Assembly (NCBI RefSeq): GCF_000009765.2
Contig: NC_003155.5
Coordinates: 3,410,001 to 3,474,000 of the forward strand
From: Streptomyces avermitilis MA-4680 = NBRC 14893
GTDB lineage: Bacteria > Actinomycetota > Actinomycetes > Streptomycetales > Streptomycetaceae
Reading direction: 5' to 3'
Length of the DNA stretch: 64,000 nt
Made by a program: the position numbers and the translations under genes. The notes beneath the pieces were generated by a model. That model made no database searches. It was not told the origin of the DNA and was given only the letters and a program-made list of their open reading frames with translations. This document shows, piece by piece, positions 34,809 to 42,695 of the stretch. How positions within the stretch are numbered: the first letter of the stretch is position 1; every line of letters starts with the position of its first letter.

Positions 34809-37325
34809 GTGATCCCCCGTCCTCCGTCCGACGACCGCGCGAACCAGAACGGTGACGGTTCGAAGAAGACCGGTGCGAAGAAGACCGGTGCGAAGAAGGC
34901 GGCTGCCGCGAAGAAGACGGCTGGGAAGAAGGCCACGCCGGCGGCGAAGGCGACGGCCGCGAAGGGGGCGGTGACGAAGAAGACCGGGAAGGGGAAGGCG
35001 ACCGCCAAGAAGGCCGTGGCCGACAAGGCCGCCGCCAAAGCGACCGTTCCCCAGCAGGCCGTTCCCAAGCAGGCCGTGTCCAAGAGGGCCGTGTCCAAGA
35101 AGGCCGTGCCCAGGAAAGCCGTGGTCAAGGCGGCCCTCGACATCCCCGAAGCGCCCGTCTCCCCCGCCGTCGCCCCCGACGACCGCGACCGGCTCCTGTC
35201 CGGCACGCACCACGCCCCGCACTCCGTGCTCGGCGCGCATCCCGTGCCCGGCGGGGTCGCCTTCCGCGTGCTGCGCCCGTACGCGCTGTCCGTCACCGTC
35301 GTCACCGACGACTTGCGCACCGAGCTGCACGACGACGGCGCCGGCTTCTTCACCGGCCTGCTGCCGCTGCGCGCCGTACCGGACTACCGGCTGCACGTGG
35401 CCTACGAGGGCACGGTCCACGAGACCGAGGACGCCTACCGCTTCCTGCCCGCGCTCGGCGAGCTGGACCTGCACCTCATCAACGAGGGCCGGCACGAGGA
35501 GCTGTGGACGGCGCTCGGCGCCGAACCGATGACGCACCAGGGCGTGCCCGGCACCCGCTTCACCGTCTGGGCGCCGAACGCGCGCGGCGTCCGACTGGCC
35601 GGCACCTTCAACTTCTGGGACGCCACCGCCTTCCCCCTGCGCTCGCTGGGCTCCTCCGGCGTGTGGGAGCTGTTCGTGCCCGGCGTCGGCGAGGGCGAGC
35701 TGTACAAGTTCGAGATCACCCGCCCCGACGGCTCGAAGACCCTGCGCGCCGACCCCGTGGCCCGCCGCACCGAGGCCCCGCCCAGGACCTCGTCGATCGT
35801 GCACGCGTCGCACTACGCGTGGGCGGACGAGGCGTGGATGGCCGCGCGCGGCGAGCGTCCCGTGCACGAGTCGCCGTTCTCCGTGTACGAGGTCCACCTG
35901 CCGTCCTGGCGGCCAGGACTGACGTACCGTCAACTCGCCGAACAGCTCCCCGCCTACGTCGCCGACCTGGGCTTCACCCACGTCGAGTTGCTGCCCGTCG
36001 CGGAGCACCCCTTCGGCGGCTCCTGGGGTTACCAGGTCACCGGCTTCTACGCCCCCACCGCCCGCCTGGGCACCCCCGACGACTTCAAATACCTCGTCGA
36101 CGCCCTGCACCGGGCCGGCGTCGGCGTCCTGATGGACTGGGTGCCCGCCCATTTCCCCCGCGACGACTGGGCCCTGGCCGAATTCGACGGGCGGCCGCTC
36201 TACGAGCACGAGGATCCGCTGCGGGCCGCGCACCCCGACTGGGGGACGTTGGAGTTCGACTACGGACGCCGGGAAGTGCGCAATTTCCTCGTCGCCAACG
36301 CCGTGTACTGGTGCGAGGAATTCCATATCGACGGGCTGCGCGTGGACGCCGTCGCCTCGATGCTCTACCTGGACTACTCCCGCGAGGAAGGGCAGTGGAG
36401 CCCGAACGAGTTCGGCGGCCGGGAGAACCTGGACGCGGTCGCCTTCCTCCAGGAGATGAACGCCACCGTCTACCGGCGGGTGCCCGGCGTGGTCACGATC
36501 GCCGAGGAGTCCACCGCCTGGGAGGGCGTCACCCGCGCCACACATGACAACGGCCTCGGCTTCGGCCTGAAGTGGAACATGGGCTGGATGCACGACTCCC
36601 TCGGCTATGTGCAGCACGAGCCCGTGCACCGCAGGTTCCACCACCACGAGATGACCTTCTCCATGGTGTACGCCTACAGCGAGAACTACGTCCTGCCCAT
36701 CTCCCACGACGAAGTCGTGCACGGCAAAGGCTCACTGGTGTCGAAGATGCCGGGCGACTGGTGGCAGCAGCGGGCGACCGAGCGGGCCTATCTCGGCTTC
36801 ATGTGGGCCCATCCGGGCAAGCAACTCCTCTTCATGGGTCAGGAGTTCGCCCAGGGCGCGGAGTGGTCCGAGACCCACGGGCCCGACTGGTGGCTGCTCG
36901 ATCCGGCGTACGGTGCCGAGCCCGACCACCGGGGCATGCGGGATCTGGTGCGGGACCTGAACACCGTCTACCGTCACGAACCCGCTCTGTGGGAGCGCGA
37001 CACGGACCCGTCCGGCTTCGCCTGGGTCACCGGCGACGCCGTCGAGGACAACGTCTTCGCCTTCCTGCGCCACGCCGCCGACGGCACCCCGCTCCTCGCC
37101 GTCAGCAACTTCTCCCCGGTCGTCCGCCACGACTACCGCCTCGGTGTCCCCGACGACATCCCCGCCTGGCACGAGACGCTCAACACCGACGGCGCCCGCT
37201 ACGGCGGCAGCGACGTCACCAACCCGCACCCGGTGAAGCCCGAACCGCAGGGCCGCCACGGCCGCCCGGCGAGCATCCGGCTGACCCTGCCCCCGCTCTC
37301 CACGCTCTGGCTGCGACCGGCCTAA
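34809..37325 (+). CDS. glgB: 1,4-alpha-glucan branching enzyme with Lys/Ala-rich N-terminal tail
   Basis: An 838-residue GH13_9 enzyme that introduces alpha-1,6 branches into the GlgE-made glucan. Residues ~120-215 form an extra N-domain, ~225-320 the CBM48, then the barrel with [27 protein letters not shown] (Asp nucleophile), [12 protein letters not shown] (Glu), and [14 protein letters not shown] (HD). The first ~105 residues are unusual: repeats of KKTGAK, KKAV, KQAVSK and similar make a histone H1-like Lys/Ala-rich, probably disordered and strongly basic tail that is not part of the enzyme core. GTG 34809 follows GAGGAGG. Its 3' end overlaps the P450 gene tail-to-tail by 4 nt. Confidence 0.94.
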
Positions 37326-38740
37326 CCCGCCCTTCCCGTACCGGTCATCAGCCGGCGCAGCGCCGACAGCAGGCCTCTGGAGCGGTGGTCGGCGGTGGGC
37401 GCGGTGTCCGGTGCCTCGCCGTCGTGCCGGGGCGGCGGCACGGGGTGGGACTCCGACGGCGTCCCCCTCAGCTCGTAGCGGACCGGGAGCAGCCGCAGAC
37501 CTCGTACGACCGGGCCGGAGCGCCAGGGCAACTGGTCGGCCGGAAGGGTGAGTTCGGCCTTGGTGAAGTGGTCGAAGATCCGGCCCACCGCCGTGGTCAC
37601 GATCATGCCCGCCAGCTCGCGGGCCGCGCCGGGGCACTGGTGCTGTCCCGCTCCCCAGCCCAGATGGGCGCGGGTGCTCGCGGTGGCGTCACCGAGGGGG
37701 GAGGTGCCGATCGTCAGCAGGTCCTGGTGGGCGGCCGCGGCTGACGGGGAGACGACGTCGCCCGCCCTGATCCAGAAGGCGCCGAGGCGCACGTCCCCGG
37801 CGGCGAAGCGGAAGCACATGTTGGCCACCGGCGGGTTGACCAGCGCCACGCGGTGGAAGGTCTCGCCGAGGTGCCCGTCCGACACGCTGCGGCGGACGGT
37901 GGCGTTGCCGCGCAGCACCTCCAGCAGGGTGTTCATGACCATGTTGCCGGTGATGTCGTTGAGGTAGACGGCGTTCATCAACAGCTCGCGGCCGAGCTGC
38001 TCGTCGGTCATGCCCGGGTCGGCGAGGAGCAGGTACGAGGTGAGGTCGTCGCCGGGGCGCTGTCTGCGGTGGGCGGCGAGCCGGGTCATGACAGCGGCCG
38101 CGCGGTCGGTGGCGGGGCCCGCGTCCGGGCCGCCGTCGAGCATCCGCCACAGGTCCATGACCAGCTCGTCGCCGAGTCCCACCGGACAGCCGAACAGCTT
38201 GCCGGTGACCATCAGCAGCAGCGGTCTGGTGTACTGCGCGCCCAGATCGGCGTACCCGGCGGAGCCCGATTCGGCGGCCAGCAGGGCGATGAGTTCGTCC
38301 GCGTACCGGGCGACGGCCGCCCGCAGTTCCCACCCCTGCGGGCTGTGCCCGTCCTGGAAGGGGCGCAGGGCCGAGTGGTGGGTCAGCCGGGCCGCGTGGT
38401 GCTCGTCGCCGTCCAGGAACATGGTCTGCCGCACCTCGTAGCCCGCGAGCAGGGGCCAGTCGCGCGGCAGTTGCCCCTGTGCGCGCGCCCGCCAGTACCG
38501 GATGTCGCGCCGCCACTGGCTGTCGTCGCGCAGCACCTCCAGGACCTCGTGGTAGTCGAGGACCAGCCAGACGGGCACGCCCATCAGGCCGACCGGCGCG
38601 ACCGGGCCGTACGTCCGCCGCAGCCGCTCGTACACGCCGGCCGGGTCGGCGTCGAACTCCGATGTCAGCAGAGGTTCCACGCGCAGTGACTCGAGCCTGG
38701 GGCTGCCGGCCGGGGCGGTCGCGTAGGGCTGGGCTTCCAT
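37322..38740 (-). CDS. Cytochrome P450 with unusual K-helix
   Basis: A heme monooxygenase-like protein of about 472 residues, probably cytoplasmic. The cysteine loop [20 protein letters not shown] keeps the heme thiolate Cys (~369) and His, with Leu instead of the usual Phe at its start. The I-helix reads [11 protein letters not shown] rather than AGxDTT. In the K-helix the region before [12 protein letters not shown] aligns as RVAL where ExxR is expected; a shifted ETFHR does not fit the spacing. A C-terminal ~50-residue tail ([10 protein letters not shown] on) is extra. No ferredoxin or reductase gene is adjacent. It sits between glgB and helD and may be a strain-specific insertion. ATG 38740 is one of three close candidates (38740, 38752, 38770) and none has a good Shine-Dalgarno. 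Confidence 0.85.
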   Translation of the reverse strand: MEAQPYATAPAGSPRLESLRVEPLLTSEFDADPAGVYERLRRTYGPVAPVGLMGVPVWLVLDYHEVLEVLRDDSQWRRDIRYWRARAQGQLPRDWPLLAGYEVRQTMFLDGDEHHAARLTHHSALRPFQDGHSPQGWELRAAVARYADELIALLAAESGSAGYADLGAQYTRPLLLMVTGKLFGCPVGLGDELVMDLWRMLDGGPDAGPATDRAAAVMTRLAAHRRQRPGDDLTSYLLLADPGMTDEQLGRELLMNAVYLNDITGNMVMNTLLEVLRGNATVRRSVSDGHLGETFHRVALVNPPVANMCFRFAAGDVRLGAFWIRAGDVVSPSAAAAHQDLLTIGTSPLGDATASTRAHLGWGAGQHQCPGAARELAGMIVTTAVGRIFDHFTKAELTLPADQLPWRSGPVVRGLRLLPVRYELRGTPSESHPVPPPRHDGEAPDTAPTADHRSRGLLSALRRLMTGTGRAG

Positions 38741-38794
38741 ACCGCTACGCATACCGCACCGGCCGTGCACGAGCGGTGACCGGAGCCTTAACTG

Positions 38795-38808
38795 TTACCG
38801 CTTGGTAA
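38795..38808. promoter_or_regulatory. Inverted repeat TTACC-GCTT-GGTAA upstream of the P450 gene
   Basis: Perfect 5-bp arms, next to a second short palindrome TAACTGTTA at 38789. It overlaps the last codons of helD and lies about 55 bp before the P450 start. The form resembles TetR-type operators; no regulator gene is next to it. Confidence 0.4.
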
Positions 38809-41122
38809 TACCCGGGGCGGGTGTGCCGTCGGCCGGGTGCGGCTCCCCGTCCGCCAACGCCTTCGGCAGCTCGCCCGTGTGCAGCACACCCAGCCGCTGG
38901 GTGGCGCGGGTCAGCGCGACGTACAGGTCGCTGGTGCCGTAGCGGGCCGGCTCGACCACGAGCACCGAGTCGAACTCCAGGCCCTTGGACTGGCGCGGAT
39001 CGAGGAGGACGACCGTGTGGGTCAGATCGGGCTCGGCGCCCGCCGTGACGCCGTCGAGGCGTGCCGCCAGCTTCCGGTGCAGCTCGCGCGGTGCGATCAC
39101 CGCGAGCCGCCCCTCCGCCGGGGTCAGCTCGGCGACCGCCTCGGCGACGGCACTGGGCAGGTCGTCGGTGGCGCGCACCCAGGGCCGTACGCCCGTCGAC
39201 CGCACGGAACTCGGCGGCTCGAAGCCGGGCCGCTCGGCCCGGACCACGGCCGCCGCCATGTCCATGATCTCGGACGGCGTGCGGTAGTTGACGGCGAGGC
39301 GCGTGTGGTCGAAGCGGTCCTGGACGTAGGGGGCGAGGATCTCCTCCCACGAGCCGACGCCCGCCGCCTCGGCGGTCTGCGCCGGGTCGCCGACCAGGGT
39401 CATCGAGCGGGTCGGGCTGCGCCGCATCAGCAGCCGCCACGCCATCGGCGACAGTTCCTGCGCCTCGTCGACGATGATGTGGCCGAACGCCCAGGTGCGG
39501 TCGGCCGCCGCGCGCTCGGCGGCGCTGCGGTGGTCCTCCTCCTCGTGCCGCTCGGCGAACCGCTCGGCGTCGATGATGTGGTGCGCGGACAGAACCTCGG
39601 AGTCCTCCTCGTCCTTGTCCTCGAACTCATATGTACGCGAGGCGTACGACACGTCCAGCACGCCCTGCGCGTACGCGACCTGGGTGTTCCGTTCGCGGTC
39701 GGCGAGGGCGCGGGCCAGCCGGTCGTCCTCGCCGAGCAGTTCGGCCGCCTCGTCGAGGAGCGGTACGTCCGCCGTGGTCCACGCCCGGGTGACCGGACGG
39801 CGGATCGCGGCCGCGTCCTCGGCGGACACATACCCCTCGGGCTCGGCGAGGAAGTCCGCGACCAGCCGCTGCGGAGTCAGCCTCGGCCACAACCGGTCGA
39901 TGGCCGACCAGACTTCGCGGTTCTCGGCCAGCTCGTCCCGGATCTGGGTGATGTCGGCGGCGTCCAGCAGGTTGGAGCCGTCGAAGGGGTCCGTGCCGAT
40001 CCGCTCGGCCACCATGTCGGTGAGCGTGTTGAGGATGTGGCCCTCGAAGTACTCGCGGGCCACGTTGTGCGGCAGCTTCGCCTCGCGCGTGCGGTCGCGG
40101 GCGACGCGCACCAGACCGTCGTCGAGCATCAGCACGTCCCGGTCGTGCTCGATGGTGATCACCGGGTCGGGCAGCGCCTGCCGGTCGCGTACGACCTCGG
40201 CGAGCACCTCCGCCATCTCGGCGCGGCCCTTGACCGCGGACGCCCGCGGATTGTCGGCCGCCGTCGCCTTCACACCGGGGAACAGCTCGCCGACCGTCGC
40301 CAGGAGCACGCCCGTCTCGCCTAGCGAGGGCAGCACCTCGCCGATGTAGCCGAGGAAGGCGGGGTTGGGGCCGACGATGAGGACGGCTCGCTTGGCGAGC
40401 AGCTCCCGGTACTCGTAGAGGAGAAAGGCGGCCCGGTGCAGGGCGACGGCCGTCTTGCCGGTGCCCGGGCCGCCCTCCACGACCAGCACCCCGCGGTGCG
40501 GCGCACGGATGATCCGGTCCTGCTCGGCCTGGATGGTCTGCACGATGTCGCTCATCCGGCCGGTGCGGGCCGAGTTGAGCGCGGCGAGCAGCACGGCGTC
40601 GCCCGTCGGGTCCTCGTGGCCGGTCCTCGTGGCGTCGCCGAGGTCGAGGAGCTCGTCGTGCAGGTCGGTGACCCGGCGCCCGTCGGTGGTGAGGTGCCGG
40701 CGGCGGCGCAGGCCCATCGGGGTGTGCCCGGTGGCGAGGTAGAAGGGGCGGGCGACCTGGGCCCGCCAGTCGATCAGGATCGGGGTGTGCTCGGTGTCGT
40801 CGGCGCGGATGCCGATGCGGCCGATGTGGTGGCTGACCCCCGAGGTGAGGTCGATCCGGCCGAAGCAGAGCGATTCGTCGACCGCGTTCAGCGCGGCGAG
40901 CAGCCCCGAGCGCTCGGCGACGAGGACGTCCCGTTCCAGCCTGGCCTGCATGGGCGTGTTGCCCTGCGCGAGCGCGTCCGTGACGGAGACCTCGGTGACA
41001 CCGCGCAGGGCGTCCACGCGCGCGTACAGTCCGTCGATGAATTCCTGCTCAAGCCGCAATTCATCGTCGGTAAATACCGCGCCGGCCGTGCTGCCTTCTG
41101 TGTTAGAGCCGCTGTTTGACAA
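38795..41122 (-). CDS. helD: HelD-like RNA polymerase-associated ATPase (UvrD-type)
   Basis: A 775-residue SF1 NTPase. The N-terminal coiled region (EQEFIDGLYARVDALRG, residues ~25-80) is the arm that in HelD proteins enters RNA polymerase; HelD releases stalled polymerase from DNA and recycles it. Motor motifs: Walker A EGGPGTGKTAVALHRA, motif II HIIVDEAQELSPM, VGDPAQTAEAAG, NYRTPSEIM, QSKGLEFDSV and YVALTRATQRLGVLH. The start is TTG 41122 after GGGAGCGGAA. On the other strand a sigma70-like promoter overlaps this start and probably serves a small RNA. Nothing like a rifamycin-associated inverted repeat was noticed upstream, so it is more likely the housekeeping HelD than a resistance HelR. 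Confidence 0.88.
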   Translation of the reverse strand: MSNSGSNTEGSTAGAVFTDDELRLEQEFIDGLYARVDALRGVTEVSVTDALAQGNTPMQARLERDVLVAERSGLLAALNAVDESLCFGRIDLTSGVSHHIGRIGIRADDTEHTPILIDWRAQVARPFYLATGHTPMGLRRRRHLTTDGRRVTDLHDELLDLGDATRTGHEDPTGDAVLLAALNSARTGRMSDIVQTIQAEQDRIIRAPHRGVLVVEGGPGTGKTAVALHRAAFLLYEYRELLAKRAVLIVGPNPAFLGYIGEVLPSLGETGVLLATVGELFPGVKATAADNPRASAVKGRAEMAEVLAEVVRDRQALPDPVITIEHDRDVLMLDDGLVRVARDRTREAKLPHNVAREYFEGHILNTLTDMVAERIGTDPFDGSNLLDAADITQIRDELAENREVWSAIDRLWPRLTPQRLVADFLAEPEGYVSAEDAAAIRRPVTRAWTTADVPLLDEAAELLGEDDRLARALADRERNTQVAYAQGVLDVSYASRTYEFEDKDEEDSEVLSAHHIIDAERFAERHEEEDHRSAAERAAADRTWAFGHIIVDEAQELSPMAWRLLMRRSPTRSMTLVGDPAQTAEAAGVGSWEEILAPYVQDRFDHTRLAVNYRTPSEIMDMAAAVVRAERPGFEPPSSVRSTGVRPWVRATDDLPSAVAEAVAELTPAEGRLAVIAPRELHRKLAARLDGVTAGAEPDLTHTVVLLDPRQSKGLEFDSVLVVEPARYGTSDLYVALTRATQRLGVLHTGELPKALADGEPHPADGTPAPGITKR

Positions 41123-41145
41123 TTCCGCTCCCGCCCGGATATACT
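41116..41145 (+). promoter_or_regulatory. Near-consensus housekeeping promoter reading away from helD
   Basis: TTGACA (41116) and TATACT (41140) are 18 bp apart, one of the best -35/-10 pairs in the window. It points toward 41152 and overlaps the helD start codon and ribosome site on the other strand. No plus-strand protein gene with a ribosome site follows before the palindromic terminator. Confidence 0.65.
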
Positions 41146-41151
41146 GTGCCC

Positions 41152-41250
41152 AGTGAACTTCTTTGCGACCTCATTCCATTGAAGTCGCGAACTCTTGAAT
41201 ATACGCAAAGAAATCCCCCGAGCGCAATTGCGCTCGGGGGATTTCTTGTG
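41152..41250 (+). ncRNA. Candidate small RNA between helD and trxA
   Basis: Inferred from signals only. A strong promoter (TTGACA-18-TATACT) predicts a start near 41152. The transcript would hold a first stem-loop TTTGCGAC/GTCGCGAA (41162-41191, one G-U pair, 14-nt loop CTCATTCCATTGAA) and end in a 20-bp perfect hairpin at 41208-41247 with TTTCTT. The ~100 nt contain no start codon with a ribosome site. The region is AT-richer than its surroundings. It runs divergently from helD and head-on into the 3' side of trxA. A leader for some distant gene is excluded by the terminator unless read-through occurs. Confidence 0.5.
41208..41247. terminator. 40-bp perfect palindrome, bidirectional terminator
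   Basis: AAGAAATCCCCCGAGCGCAA is followed at once by its exact complement, with TTTCTT at the 3' side in both directions. It lies 13 bp after the trxA stop (minus strand) and about 56 nt into the putative plus-strand RNA, so it can end both transcripts. Confidence 0.85.
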
Positions 41251-41260
41251 GTCGGGCGGG

Positions 41261-41593
41261 TTACAGCACGTCGGCCAGCTCCTCCAGCAGCCGCCGCTTG
41301 GGCCGGGCCCCCACCATCGACTTCACGGGCTCACCGCCCCGGAACACCATGAAGGTGGGCATCGACAGCACCTTGTACGCGTTCGTCGTCTCCGGGTTCG
41401 TGTCCACGTCCAGCTGGACCACCTTGAGCCGGTCGCCCTCCTCGAAGGCGAGGGAGCTGAGAACCGGCCCCATCTGCCGGCACGGCGGGCACCAGTCCGC
41501 CGTGAACTCCACCAGCACGGGCAGGTCCGCGCCGATCACCTCCGCCTCGAAGTCCGCATCCGTCACTTCGGTCACGCCCGCCGCCTTGATCAC
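41261..41593 (-). CDS. trxA: Thioredoxin with WCPPC active site
   Basis: A 110-residue cytoplasmic thioredoxin that reduces protein disulfides. The redox site is W34-C-P-P-C38 (ADWCPPCRQM), not the usual WCGPC; the cis-Pro loop MPTFMVFRGGEPV and the central Asp of LVEFTADW are intact. The first Pro of the CxxC should shift its redox potential. GTG 41593 has GGGAGGG 8 nt upstream; an ATG 225 bp further up would overlap the MerR gene in another frame. Its start overlaps the MerR stop (GTGA), so both are one operon under the MerR operator at 42034. Confidence 0.92.
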   Translation of the reverse strand: MIKAAGVTEVTDADFEAEVIGADLPVLVEFTADWCPPCRQMGPVLSSLAFEEGDRLKVVQLDVDTNPETTNAYKVLSMPTFMVFRGGEPVKSMVGARPKRRLLEELADVL

Positions 41594-42018
41594 CGCGTCT
41601 GCCCTCCCAGTTCGCACACGGGCTCCGGACCGCCCGGAACCCCCGCCTCGGCCGCCAGCTCGTCGCGGGCCAGCTCGGCCCGCGCCAGCTGGTCGCCGAC
41701 CTGCGCCCGCACGGCCTGCAACTCGCCGATCAGCGCGTCGAGTTCGCCGAGCTTGCGCCGGTACACCGCGAGCGACGCCGGGCACGAGTCGCCCTCCGGG
41801 TGGCCGGCCCGCAGACACTCCACGAAGGGCCGCGTCTCCTCCAGGTCGAACCCGAAGTCCTGGAGCGTCCTGATCTGCCGCAGCAGCTTCAGGTCGTCCT
41901 CGTCGTACGTGCGGTAGCCGTTGCTGCCCCGCCGCGCGGGCAGCAGTCCCCGCGACTCGTAGTAGCGCAGGGTGCGCGTGGTGGTCCCGGCCCGCGTCGC
42001 CAGCTCGCCGATTCGCAT
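41590..42018 (-). CDS. MerR-family regulator, operon with trxA
   Basis: A 142-residue transcription factor. The N-terminal winged helix MRIGELATRAGTTTRTLRYYESRGLL (1-26) and GYRTYDEDDLKLLRQIR are typical MerR; the coiled dimer helix follows (~80-125). Cys residues lie in ECLRAGHPEGDSCP (two Cys 12 apart) and near the end (PVCELGG), which could sense metals or thiol stress. ATG 42018 is chosen because the fold starts there. The operator-like CCTTGACG-N4-CGTCAAGG lies 16 bp upstream. The trxA gene is coupled to its stop codon, so it likely controls thioredoxin in response to redox or electrophile signals. Confidence 0.9.
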   Translation of the reverse strand: MRIGELATRAGTTTRTLRYYESRGLLPARRGSNGYRTYDEDDLKLLRQIRTLQDFGFDLEETRPFVECLRAGHPEGDSCPASLAVYRRKLGELDALIGELQAVRAQVGDQLARAELARDELAAEAGVPGGPEPVCELGGQTR

Positions 42019-42033
42019 GCCCCCGAACGTAGT

Positions 42034-42053
42034 CCTTGACGCCGACGTCAAGG
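42034..42053 (-). promoter_or_regulatory. MerR-type operator with embedded -35 box
   Basis: CCTTGACG-CCGA-CGTCAAGG (perfect 8-bp arms) contains TTGACG as a probable -35 in the direction of the merR-trxA operon. MerR regulators bind such dyads in stretched promoter spacers, so autoregulation is likely. Confidence 0.65.
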
Positions 42054-42061
42054 CAACACCG

Positions 42062-42577
42062 TCAGTGCGGCGGCAGCAGCGGCTTCCGCTCCACCGGGGA
42101 GGAGAGCACGATCGACGTGGTCGTGCGGCCCAGCGCCGAGGTCTGTTCGAGGATCTCCTCCAGGTGGAGGGTGTCCGCTACGGCGACCTTGAGGATCCAG
42201 CAGTCCTCGCCGACGACGTGGTGCACCTCGGTGATCTCGGGGCGGGCCAGCAGTTCCAGAGTCCGGGGGTGCCTGAGGCTGTACCCGGCGTGCGGGTTCA
42301 CGCGGATGAAGGCCCGGACGCCGTAGCCGAGCCGGGCCGGCGAGACATGGGCGCCGTACCCGGTGATCGCGCCCGCCGCCTCGAGCCGCCGCACCCGCTC
42401 CGCGACGGCCGCCGGGCTCAGCCGCACCCTCCGCCCCAGCTCGCTGAGCCTGATCCGGCCGTCGCTCTGAAGGAGCTCCAGGATCTGCCGGTCGAGGGCG
42501 TCGAAGGCCACCGACGTTTCGTGGGCGGCGGCTCGCGGATGCCGTGGTTCTTTCGGTGCCGAGGCCGCATCTCCCAT
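42062..42577 (-). CDS. Lrp/AsnC-family transcriptional regulator
   Basis: A 171-residue regulator. The N-terminal extension of ~25 residues is Ala/Pro-rich. The helix-turn-helix follows: LDRQILELLQSDGRIRLSELGRRVRLSPAAVAERVRRLEAAGAI (residues ~30-75). The RAM effector domain completes it (GYGVRAFIRVNP, ITEVHHVVGEDCWILKVAV, TSIVLSS). ATG 42577 follows AAGGGGGAA. Members sense amino acids and form octamers that wrap DNA. It diverges from the epimerase-like gene, and four 13-bp repeats lie between the two, so it probably controls that gene and itself. Confidence 0.92.
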   Translation of the reverse strand: MGDAASAPKEPRHPRAAAHETSVAFDALDRQILELLQSDGRIRLSELGRRVRLSPAAVAERVRRLEAAGAITGYGAHVSPARLGYGVRAFIRVNPHAGYSLRHPRTLELLARPEITEVHHVVGEDCWILKVAVADTLHLEEILEQTSALGRTTTSIVLSSPVERKPLLPPH

Positions 42578-42628
42578 GGTTCCCCCTTCAGACCTGTCAC
42601 GTGGAACGGGAGAATTATGGCCTGTTCC

Positions 42629-42680
42629 GTCGGCCTGATTCGGCGGCTCGTTTCGCCGGCTCGTTTCGTCGGCCTGATTC
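42629..42680. repeat. Four 13-bp repeats between asnC-type and epimerase genes
   Basis: The order is GTCGGCCTGATTC, GGCGGCTCGTTTC, GCCGGCTCGTTTC, GTCGGCCTGATTC, an A-B-B-A pattern of direct repeats. The block ends 16 bp before the GTG of the epimerase gene and starts 52 bp before the regulator's start codon. Confidence 0.85.
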
Positions 42681-42695
42681 CTTTGGAGGGGTGCT

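Noticed and set aside
41123..41210. Rifamycin-associated element in front of helD
   Set aside because: I found no GC-rich 19-bp inverted repeat of that kind there; the only large dyad is the A/T-flanked terminator palindrome.
41116..41352. Small plus-strand protein gene over the candidate RNA
   Set aside because: No Shine-Dalgarno, and the frame runs straight through the terminator palindrome and the trxA 3' end.
42034..42053. Operator dyad as an attachment site
   Set aside because: It lies just in front of merR with an embedded -35 box, and no recombinase gene or matching second copy is seen.
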